From Lentisphaera profundi (GTDB lineage: Bacteria > Verrucomicrobiota > Lentisphaeria > Lentisphaerales > Lentisphaeraceae): a stretch of DNA of 64,000 nt. Made by a program: the position numbers and the translations under genes. Below the pieces are notes generated by a model. The model was given only the letters and a program-made list of their open reading frames with translations. It was not told the DNA's origin and did no database searches. The DNA is taken from NCBI RefSeq assembly GCF_028728065.1, contig NZ_CP117811.1:620001-684000 (forward strand). The letters run 5' to 3'. Positions 27,362-34,213 of this stretch are shown here, in pieces. Within the stretch, counting starts at the first letter, position 1; every line of letters begins with the position of its first letter.

Positions 27362-28407
27362 CACGATTAACCAGTTAACGATGTATTAAGATATTTAACA
27401 GGTTTCTGTGATGTAGCCATAGCTTTAGATATTAAGCCAAAAAACATTTTCCTGAGGTCAAATCTTCTATTGAGCCTAAACTGTAAATCAGCAAGGTACC
27501 TGAAACCATATTTATCGAATTTTAAAGAGTGGAAAGTCCCCGAAATTGAGGTTTTGATGTTACTTAAAATTGTATTGACCCATTTAAAAGTACTTTCTAT
27601 TTCTTCTTTTTTTGCTTTACTAGCAACTAAAACGCTATGATTACTTACTTCTTTTAAGGCACTGAAACCTCTAAGTCCATCTGAAATTGTATCACAGTTC
27701 TCCTCAAGATTATCTATAGCCCATTGTTTAATAACTTCATAAGAAAAACCCGATACAGGACTCAGTTTAACAAAAACTGGATTCCGATTTTCGTTAGTTT
27801 CTACGGCAGCTATAAATGGAGACTTATTTTCTGAACCTCTACCTCGTTTACCTCCTTCCAGTCGACCGCCTAGGTAAGCATCGTCTATTTCAACCAAGCC
27901 TTTAAGTTTATACTTACTGTCCTGCTCATACATCATCTGCATAATTTCTGCTTTATTAACCAAGCAGTTTTATAGTTCACATCAATGTGACGGTGTAATT
28001 CTAATGCTGAAACACTGTTCTTTGATTGACTTATTTGATGGAGAGCTAAGAACCATTTCTGGAGGGGAACTTTCGTTCGATGAAATAAAGTACCCGCTGT
28101 TAAGCGATGGTTTTTACGGCAGGCTTTACATTGAAAGATTGTGCGGCTTCCTGATTTATAGCGATAATACTTATCACTATCGCATGTGTCACATTTAAAG
28201 CCATTAGGCCACTTACAGCTTTCCAGGTAAGCACTACATTGTTCTTCGGTTCCAAAAGTTTTGATGAATTCTGGAAAGCTAACTCCAACTTGAAACTGAA
28301 CTTTATTCTTAGGCATAATACATCTCCTTATTAGATGTAATTAATATGCTACTAAAAAATAGCTATATCAAGTTTTACACTCTTAACTGGTTAATCGTGA
28401 ATTCTTT
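27354..28407 (-). mobile_element. IS1595-like insertion sequence with 8-bp target duplication
   Basis: The element is 27362-28399 (1038 bp). Its inverted ends are CACGATTAACCAGTTAA at 27362-27378 and the complement at 28383-28399. The direct duplication AATTCTTT lies at 27354-27361 and 28400-28407; 8 bp is the usual size for IS1595. It carries a transposase split in two frames. It interrupts a small lipoprotein gene whose two halves flank it. Confidence 0.92.
27367..28316 (-). pseudogene. IS1595-family transposase, frameshifted
   Basis: The 5' part (27933-28316) has the zinc-ribbon of IS1595 transposases (CDTCDSDKYY...FQCKACRK) and the LHQISQSKNSVSALELHRH segment. It stops just after YKTAWLIKQKLCR. 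The 3' part (27367-27963) continues in the -1 frame from MQMMYEQD into the catalytic domain, with Asp in GLVEIDDAYLGG and ISDGLRGF and the WVNTILSNIKTSISGTFHS motif. The two overlap by 31 bases. A one-base loss near 27945-27950 (AAATTATGC on the minus strand) explains it. No canonical slippery heptamer is in the right frame, so inactivation is more likely than programmed frameshifting. Confidence 0.8.
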
Positions 28408-28653
28408 TGGAAAAACTTTTTCATCAATAATCATTTCATCATTTATTATTTTAAGCATAGTGATAGCATCATCACGATTGAATGTTATCGCTGGATCTTG
28501 TGAATCTTCACTTCGATCTTGAGTACGTGAACTTATGATGATTTCAGCAATTTCTTTGCCCATATCATAGCCAGGTTTATCACTATAGTCCAAGTTTGAA
28601 TCACAAGAGAAAGTAAACAGAATTAAAGTAAAGAGTGCAATGAGTGTTTTCAT
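28375..28653 (-). pseudogene. Small lipoprotein gene, 5' part, truncated by the IS1595 element
   Basis: The frame begins with a lipoprotein signal (MKTLIALFTLILFTFSC, lipobox FTFSC). It runs through an acidic region, GKEIAEIIISSRTQDRSEDSQ, and reads into the IS end, where it gains the foreign tail TINQLRV and a stop at 28375. True gene sequence ends at 28400. The original protein would be about 115 residues, finishing in DAENQEAYQQGFMDYLNQEQ. No family is recognised. A truncated lipoprotein could still be made. Confidence 0.8.
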
Positions 28654-28783
28654 GGGAGTAGTTTTTCTATTCTAAAAATGGGGGAGGGTAATCAGCAGGG
28701 AATCTATACTGCTGAATTCAAGTTTTACTTAAATTAAGGTCCATTTCGAGGGACTACGAGCTCAGCGATTTCTTATAGTTGAG

Positions 28784-29383
28784 CTAGTCATTTAGCATAT
28801 TTGTTTGCCTAATAGCTAAGCCAAAAATCACTAAGATGGCTAGTATAGCGATTGCAAGATATGTAGTGCCTTTCTTTTGTAACTCAATGGAATATCTAAC
28901 TTCATCGGATTCATTGACATGAAAAGTTTTGTTTTTTAAAGCATAAATAGATTCAATAATTTCGAGAGGTATCAGTATGAATGAAACTAATTTCACAGAA
29001 GAACTTTTAAATGAAAGTATTGTTTCTTGAGCACTAAAAGCTGCATATAAGCCTAAGCTTAGTAATGCTAATATAATAAACGATTGTAATTGGATATAAT
29101 TATTTTTTTTAAGTGGCAAACCAATAAGCTTAACATATTCAGTTGTGCTCTCATTTTTTACTGGGGGAGTATCTGCATCGTCTTTGATTTTCGTGGGAAC
29201 TTTTTTCACCGCCGGTCTTCTTTCAGAATTAAGTAATTCCGCTTCGACTTCTTTGATGCGTAAAAACTTTGGAATTTTGATTAATTGTTCACAACTCGGG
29301 CAATTAATTTTATTTCCTAATAAGTCTTCTGTTACATTTACATTGTGTCTGCAATGTAAACATTCAAATGTGGGTTGGTACAT
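28784..29383 (-). CDS. Zinc-ribbon membrane protein of unknown function
   Basis: The 199-residue protein has an N-terminal zinc ribbon (C8-x2-C11 and C28-x2-C31; FECLHCRHN, INCPSCEQL) and a charged linker (residues 40-85). It then has three or four membrane segments (about 100-118, 128-146 and 172-192). The cytoplasmic ribbon plus membrane anchor is a common PVC arrangement of unknown role. It lies in the cassette array between a degenerate attC (29396-29461) and a possible R'' box (GCTCAAC near 28770). Confidence 0.6.
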   Translation of the reverse strand: MYQPTFECLHCRHNVNVTEDLLGNKINCPSCEQLIKIPKFLRIKEVEAELLNSERRPAVKKVPTKIKDDADTPPVKNESTTEYVKLIGLPLKKNNYIQLQSFIILALLSLGLYAAFSAQETILSFKSSSVKLVSFILIPLEIIESIYALKNKTFHVNESDEVRYSIELQKKGTTYLAIAILAILVIFGLAIRQTNMLND

Positions 29384-29395
29384 AGTAAACCTATC

Positions 29396-29461
29396 TGTTT
29401 TAGGGGATTGAGATTTTCGCGGAGCAAGCCGAAGACATTGCTCTGCAGCTCATGCTTAGTG
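29396..29461 (-). repeat. Degenerate attC site
   Basis: The minus strand carries CACTAAG-CATGAGCTGCAGAG, which matches base for base the R''-L'' half of the two clear sites (CTAAC-CATGAGCTGCAG) except for one change in the AAC. The hairpin middle CTTCGGCTTGCTCCG follows. The R' half no longer has GTT. It lies immediately after the YwbE-family gene. Confidence 0.6.
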
Positions 29462-29469
29462 TTTTTCTT

Positions 29470-29664
29470 TTAGTCTGAGATTTCTTTTACTCTTCCGACC
29501 TCTCCACTTTCCAGACGAACTTTGATACCATGTGGATGAAAAGATGAATTAGTCAATATATCTTGGATAATTCCTTCTGTGAGATCACCTGATCTTTGAT
29601 CTCTTTTTAGGACAATTTTAACTTCTAAACCTGATTCTATATTGGAACGATTCCTACCATCCAT
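29470..29664 (-). CDS. ywbE: YwbE family protein
   Basis: The 64-residue protein matches the YwbE/DUF2196 family over its full length. It shows the start GRNRSNIESGLEVKIVLKRD, the QRSGDLTEGIIQDILTNS core and HPHGIKVRLESGEVGRV. The fold is a small KOW/SH3-like barrel, suggesting nucleic-acid or ribosome contact, but the function is not established. It is a gene cassette: a clear attC (29806-29872) lies upstream and a degenerate one directly behind the stop. Confidence 0.85.
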   Translation of the reverse strand: MDGRNRSNIESGLEVKIVLKRDQRSGDLTEGIIQDILTNSSFHPHGIKVRLESGEVGRVKEISD

Positions 29665-29805
29665 TTTATGTCCTTTTTTTGAAACTGTAATTGTCGAACT
29701 GCAGAGAATACAATTTATACTTGCGGTGATTTTTTTTTCAATATTAGCAGATTGATTACATGCTTTACTAAGGAAATGATTATTCCCTGTTTTTTAGTGC
29801 TATTT

Positions 29806-29872
29806 ACAGAACGACCGAGATTAGTGAGGTTTGAGCCTAAGCGAAAATCTTCACTGCAGCTCATGGTTAGCT
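29806..29872 (-). repeat. attC recombination site
   Basis: A 67-bp imperfect palindrome on the minus strand. R'' is AGCTAAC (29866-29872), followed by CATGAGCTGCAG; the left arm ends CTCGGTC and R' is GTTCTGT (29806-29812). The stop codon TAA of the upstream gene (29867-29869) lies inside R''. The same arms recur in the site at 30495-30560. Confidence 0.85.
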
Positions 29873-30223
29873 TTGGTTTTGATTTTGATTTTTCTTTTGA
29901 TTTATTATTTGAAAGATAGCCATTGTATTGATAGCCAAAAAAACTACATAATGGAAATAATAAAAAAGAGTCATTCCTGTTTTTATAATTAAGGAAATTG
30001 TTATTAAAGTTATTAGTGTGTTTCTTGTGATCTTGTTAAATTTCAAGGCTAAAAATAGAATTGTGATTGCGGATATAATAATTAATGAATCGTTACACCA
30101 ATCAATTATATTGTATGGAGGATGATGCATATGTCCCATCATGCACATATGCCATCTATCACATAGTTGCGAACTAATGGTGAACGTGATTGTAGAGAGT
30201 AAGAGTAATATGCTTTTTTTCAT
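29867..30223 (-). CDS. Small membrane protein, integron cassette gene
   Basis: The 118-residue protein has an N-terminal signal-like segment (MKKSILLLLSTITFTISSQ) and a His/Met-rich stretch (RWHMCMMGHMHHPPYN). Three hydrophobic helices follow and the tail is Asn/Gln/Lys-rich. The Met/His cluster could bind a metal such as copper, but that is speculation. No family is recognised. An R' box GTTAGCT lies directly upstream and an attC overlaps its stop, so it forms a complete cassette. Confidence 0.6.
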   Translation of the reverse strand: MKKSILLLLSTITFTISSQLCDRWHMCMMGHMHHPPYNIIDWCNDSLIIISAITILFLALKFNKITRNTLITLITISLIIKTGMTLFYYFHYVVFLAINTMAIFQIINQKKNQNQNQS

Positions 30224-30232
30224 TTTATTATT

Positions 30233-30494
30233 AGCTAACGTCTAAACTGAGTTTGTACTTTCTATTTAAATTGTGACTCATAACGAAAGTATCAACTCCA
30301 GTTACTGGTTCTGTATTTTTCTATTTTCTTTTAATTTTTTCATTTCTATAGGACTATTGCTGACTTCGCATTTGTCTGAGTTTGTGATCCAAGTCAGCTG
30401 CGTAATTCATGGTGATTTAAGAGGCTAAATACAGATTGATAATCGTATTTCGTTTTCTACTTCGTTTGCTTTAAAAATCTTTTTTATTATTCCT
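30233..30494 (-). other. Cassette-sized segment with no convincing gene
   Basis: Between R' of the attC at 30495 and the R' box GTTAGCT (30233-30239) lie about 260 bases. Only an 18-codon open frame is found. A GCTGACTT/AAGTCAGC stem with a 27-base loop starts near 30400. The piece may be a non-coding cassette or a long degenerate attC. Confidence 0.4.
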
Positions 30495-30560
30495 ACAGAA
30501 CGACCGAGATTAGGGATTTCGAGCGAAGCGAAGAAATTCCTCTGCAGCTCATGGTTAGGG
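30495..30560 (-). repeat. attC recombination site
   Basis: On the minus strand R'' is CCCTAAC (30554-30560), followed by CATGAGCTGCAG. The middle hairpin is TTTCTTCGCTTCGCTCGAAA, the left arm CTCGGTC, and R' GTTCTGT (30495-30501). It is 66 bp in length. It shares arms with the site at 29806-29872 and its centre with the isolated site at 49135-49200. Confidence 0.87.
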
Positions 30561-30599
30561 TTCCCCCATCTTAGATCTAAGTTTTTTGTTGATGTTTGG

Positions 30600-30974
30600 T
30601 CAAGTATCAAAGACACCTTCCCATGAATCCCCAATTAATTTTTGGTTGAGATATACGTCGACTTCATCATAGCCTGGTTCTGGATATACAACTACATTTT
30701 GGTCTTCTAATGTTTCTATATCCCAGTAAAAGTCTGATCCCACATTTTTTGCAATAAGTGTAAATGTTTCACCTGTTTTTAGAGGGAATATATGTGAAAT
30801 AGGTTCGATGCTTACAATAATTTCTTTTAGATTATCAGGGCAGGTTATCTTTGTTTGTTGATCAGATAATGGTAAAGGTCTTTTATACTCTTGATTAGAG
30901 TCTCTTTTACCTTGTATGAATAACAGCAATATTGGTATGCCTATGACGATTATGAGTACTAATATTATATTCAT
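30600..30974 (-). CDS. Membrane-anchored protein, integron cassette gene
   Basis: The 124-residue protein has one N-terminal membrane segment (residues 2-19) and a predicted extracytoplasmic beta-rich domain. The segment HIFPLKTGETFTLIAKNVGSDFYWDIETLED suggests an Ig-like or inhibitor-like sandwich; the TGETFTL...N pattern is reminiscent of chagasin-type protease inhibitors but is too short to assign. It lies between attC sites at 30997 and 30495 and so is a complete single-gene cassette. Confidence 0.6.
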   Translation of the reverse strand: MNIILVLIIVIGIPILLLFIQGKRDSNQEYKRPLPLSDQQTKITCPDNLKEIIVSIEPISHIFPLKTGETFTLIAKNVGSDFYWDIETLEDQNVVVYPEPGYDEVDVYLNQKLIGDSWEGVFDT

Positions 30975-30996
30975 GTTTATGCTTTTTATTTTTATA

Positions 30997-31055
30997 CCCT
31001 AACGTCTAGCTCTCGGACGGCGTACCCGCCGTTCGCGAGCAGCTAATGGTTGGTG
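30997..31055 (-). repeat. attC site of the first cassette
   Basis: On the minus strand R'' is CACCAAC (31049-31055), the arms are ATTAGCT / AGCTAGAC, the inner stem is ACGGCG-GGTA-CGCCGT, and R' is GTTAGGG (30997-31003). It is 59 bp long and a classical foldable attC structure with unpaired bases. It sits between the first two cassette genes from the integrase. Confidence 0.9.
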
Positions 31056-31115
31056 TTGTCATTTGCGTCTTGTCAGGGATACAATTCTTGCCTCAACCAG
31101 CGACCTGTTTCGCGT

Positions 31116-31640
31116 TCACGGACCGGCCGGTCGCTGCCGTACCTTCATTCCGACGGCAAAGCACACCCCCAAAAGCCCTGCCAGCAATGGTAGCGACGAT
31201 AAGCACAGGAAGATCCACTTAAAGAGTGTTGACTTGTCGTCGCCAGTATCGAAGGCGGGTATGACATAGACCCCATCGATAGGATATACCTGGATGCTCT
31301 GACCTTCGGAGATCCTCTCATAGACGATGCCTGTAACTCCCCTGGTAACAGGACCGATCGTAGCGACTTCCATATCTACCCAGTAGTCACGGTCTATCTT
31401 GGTTCGTTTCTTCACCCCAATTCCCGTGGTACGTTTGGTTTTCTCATATCGCTTGCGAACGACTTTGGCCTCCAGCGGGTCAATCTGGCCGGTTGCTACA
31501 ATCTTTTTTCGCGACGCCCATTTTTCCTGGTCCTCGGAGACGGTATTGAAGAAATCATATACCATGTATGCAATGATTGACCCCACGCAAATGAAAACGA
31601 GCGAGCCGAAAAGAAGAAAGTTACTCAGGTAATTCTTCAT
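31116..31640 (-). CDS. DUF3592-like membrane protein, first integron cassette
   Basis: The 174-residue protein has two membrane segments (about 8-30 and 138-162) around an extracytoplasmic beta-rich domain (ATGQIDPLEAKVVRKRYEKT...VYERISEGQSIQVYPIDG). The layout resembles DUF3592 proteins, and the function is unknown. Base composition is visibly richer in G and C than in neighbouring cassettes, which points to a different donor. As the attI-proximal cassette it should be the most recently captured and the best expressed. Confidence 0.7.
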   Translation of the reverse strand: MKNYLSNFLLFGSLVFICVGSIIAYMVYDFFNTVSEDQEKWASRKKIVATGQIDPLEAKVVRKRYEKTKRTTGIGVKKRTKIDRDYWVDMEVATIGPVTRGVTGIVYERISEGQSIQVYPIDGVYVIPAFDTGDDKSTLFKWIFLCLSSLPLLAGLLGVCFAVGMKVRQRPAGP

Positions 31641-32155
31641 TCTTTATCTAATCTTCTCGTTTTCTTGGTCAGTCCTGCACGCCAGCCCAATCGTTGCAGC
31701 ACGTTTACCCTCCGACTTCCCCATTTAAGCTTCGCTTGGTCTACAGTGGGCATATTTTCGTCCAACATGGTTATATGAGCCGGTCGTTTTATTCTGGGGG
31801 CCCAAGTTTTTGTTTAATTTTGATGTTGTTAAATGTAGGGTGGATTTAATGATTATAAACTCAAAGTTCAAATTTTTGTTTGTTGTGGGTACTTGTTATT
31901 ACGTCAAATAATGTCGTAAATCAAGGGTTATGATCCGGTTGTATAAGTCGGGGATTGTATTATTCGGGTCGATTTCTCAGGTTTTTGTTAATTTTCTATG
32001 AAGTCAAATAATGTCGTAAATCAGGGGTTATGAGCCGGTCACATAATACCGTTATTCGAGTCTTACATGCTATTTGATATTATATAAAAGCTAATAAATA
32101 CTTGTGATTATTGAGTTTTGGTCATTTAGTTCTTTAACGGAAAGAAAGAGGATTA
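31641..32155 (-). other. attI region with direct repeats, between the cassettes and intI
   Basis: This is non-coding. A perfect R' box GTTGGAC (minus strand, 31760-31766) marks the likely junction of attI with the first cassette. Two direct repeats share 18 identical bases (AATAATGTCGTAAATCAR) plus GGTTATGA-CCGGT, at about 31914-31950 and 32002-32038. A third partial copy of GGTTAT-GA-CCGGTC lies next to the junction at 31770-31787. Repeated integrase-binding sites are a known attI trait. A TATAAT on the minus strand (31852-31857) could belong to the cassette promoter, but no good -35 is seen. Confidence 0.7.
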
Positions 32156-32158
32156 GTG

Positions 32159-33433
32159 ATGTCGAACATGCAAATTTTTAAGAATTTTTTACTTAATCAA
32201 AAAGGGATTCATGAAAAGTACGTGGAGTACTATCTTAAGCGGGTAGCTCAATATAGTGAGTTCTGTCGAAGAAATGGTAGTGAACCTTATGATCAGATTA
32301 GTTTGAATGCTTACTTAAGAAGTTTGTTTGGCCGTGCTGAAGAGTGGCAAATCCAACAAGCCGAAGAGGCAGTGAAGTATTACTGGTATTGGCGCTCGGA
32401 AGGGAAATCGGAAGAAAGTTCTTGGCAGAGTAATGAAGAAATTCGTTTAGAAAAGCTTTCAGTAGCTTTTGATGTGGAAAAGGTCGAGTATTTAAATAAT
32501 TTTGAGAGAGCGTTGCGACTTCAGCAAAAATCACTAAGAACGATAAGGGCTTATGTTTCTTGGACGAAACGTTACTTAGCGCATAGTGCTGAGGGGTATC
32601 AGGAAACAGAAAAAGTGCGAGATTTCTTATCCTATTTAACACTGAGGCATAATGTTGCGGCGTCGACTCAGAATCAGGCTTTGTGTGCGTTGGTGTCATT
32701 GTTTAAATATGTGTTTCAAAAGGATCTAGGAGATATTAGCGGAAGTTTTCGTTCTAAAAAAAGTGAGCGCTTGCCAGTAGTGTTAGATATTGAAGAAGTG
32801 AGATGTTTGATTGATGCGACTCTCGGTCAAGAAAAACTAATGATGAAGTTGATTTATGGTGGCGGATTAAGGAAAAATGAATGCCTGCGTTTAAGGATAA
32901 AGGACATAGACTTTAAAAGAGGGGCGCTGAATATACGTGCAGGTAAAGGGGATAAAGATCGACAAACTTTGTTAAGCAAGAACTTGGAGAGTGAAATTAA
33001 CGTTCATATATGTGAAATAAGAAAACTTTATGAGAAAGACCGAAGCGAAGGTGTGGAAGGAGTTTACTTGCCGAATGCCTTAGTGAGGAAGTATCCGTCA
33101 GCAGCTAAGGAATGGAAGTGGTTTTGGTTGTTCCCTTCACCGATATTAAGTATTGATCCCATGTGCGAAGTTAAAACAATAAGAAGACATCATTTATCTG
33201 GTACGGGATTGAGTCGTGTGTTGAAAGCAAAGTGTCATGAACTTGGGATAAAAAAACGCTGTACAGTACATACTTTGAGGCATAGTTTTGCGACTCATCT
33301 TTTGGAGCGAGGGACGGACTTGAGGACGATTCAGGAATTACTTGGTCATGAGGATATAAGTACGACGCAAATTTATACGCATGTACTTAATTTGAATCAG
33401 TCGGGGACGCAAAGTCCTTTAGATGATTTATGA
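32159..33433 (+). CDS. intI: Integron integrase with N-terminal extension
   Basis: The 424-residue tyrosine recombinase has catalytic residues Arg238 ([12 protein letters not shown]), His371 and Arg374 ([12 protein letters not shown]), a His in LLGHEDIS and Tyr406 (IYTHVLN). The extra segment peculiar to IntI is present just before the second half ([19 protein letters not shown] and [14 protein letters not shown]), which separates it from XerC/XerD. The region [17 protein letters not shown]...[12 protein letters not shown] is also IntI-like. About 110 residues before it are additional compared with the roughly 330-residue standard. GTG 32156 precedes the ATG; AGAGGA fits the ATG at 32159. It is divergent from the cassette genes, as is usual. 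Confidence 0.95.
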   Translation: MSNMQIFKNFLLNQKGIHEKYVEYYLKRVAQYSEFCRRNGSEPYDQISLNAYLRSLFGRAEEWQIQQAEEAVKYYWYWRSEGKSEESSWQSNEEIRLEKLSVAFDVEKVEYLNNFERALRLQQKSLRTIRAYVSWTKRYLAHSAEGYQETEKVRDFLSYLTLRHNVAASTQNQALCALVSLFKYVFQKDLGDISGSFRSKKSERLPVVLDIEEVRCLIDATLGQEKLMMKLIYGGGLRKNECLRLRIKDIDFKRGALNIRAGKGDKDRQTLLSKNLESEINVHICEIRKLYEKDRSEGVEGVYLPNALVRKYPSAAKEWKWFWLFPSPILSIDPMCEVKTIRRHHLSGTGLSRVLKAKCHELGIKKRCTVHTLRHSFATHLLERGTDLRTIQELLGHEDISTTQIYTHVLNLNQSGTQSPLDDL

Positions 33434-33639
33434 GCAAGACAGGCTCCGCATGAGAACTGATGGCGATCAGCTACTCGTCGAGTATAATTATGTTGTGTTT
33501 TTAAAATCCGCCTCCCGATAGATAAGTTCATTCCTTAGCTTAATAGATCTGTTTTAATTATATCGGCAAGAGTAAAGCTAGTGGAGCGGATTGATATTAT
33601 TTAGCTTATTACTGAATAATAGAGATAAATTAAAGGCAA

Positions 33640-34030
33640 CATTGCTTGTAAGCAAAAGTTAAGGACGATTTGGTGCTCGGCGTAGCCAGGAAAAGTGCGG
33701 GCGAGACGCTCGCGGGCGAGTAAATTTAGGAGTAGTCGTGGATGTAGCTTAGGCGGGCGAGACGCCCGCGGTCCCGGGTAAAAGAAGATCATATTTCGCT
33801 TAAGAGTGGCTTACGCTTGCCACAGTGGGCGGATGAAAATAAATCATGAAGTTTTGGAGGAGATGCCAAGCAGGTGCTCGGCGTACCCAGGGCGGGGGGG
33901 TGAAATAAACGGAGTTAGTTTTGGAGGTGATGCCAAGCAGGTGCTTGGCGTACCCAAGGAGGGGGTATGCGGTCGAGACGCCCGCGGTCCCAGGTGATGT
34001 AGCTTAGGCGGACTAGGCGAAATTGTATTT
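33640..34030. repeat. GC-rich repeat cluster between intI and the PSCyt1 gene
   Basis: The 780 bp between intI and the next gene hold no credible gene. They hold three copies of a GC-rich palindrome around GCGGGCGAGACGCCCGC (near 33695, 33753 and 33968), the last two followed by GGTCCC. A direct repeat GATGCCAAGCAGGTGCT-GGCGTACCCA occurs at about 33862-33890 and 33931-33957, each after AGTTTTGGAGG. Open frames through it are by-products of the repeats. Confidence 0.7.
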
Positions 34031-34213
34031 TGCACGTGCTTTACCTAGGTAGGTGCTTAATAAGCGAGGTAAAGTATTTAAAACTTAGAGCTTTTTGTCA
34101 CTTCATTTTGTGGTGTCGGTTTCTTTTATAAATAATCGTTAAAGCGGAAAATTTAAGCAGGGATAATTGCTTAAGTTGAAGCGAAGTACAAGATTTATTA
34201 TAAGGAAATAAAT

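Noticed and set aside
30425-30634. 69-codon minus-strand frame
   Set aside because: It runs straight through the attC at 30495-30560 and overlaps the end of the real cassette gene.
33806-34035. Open frames on both strands through the GC-rich repeats (for example one with GVCGRDARGPR)
   Set aside because: They consist of repeat DNA, have no ribosome site and overlap each other; such peptides are a known by-product of this repeat type.
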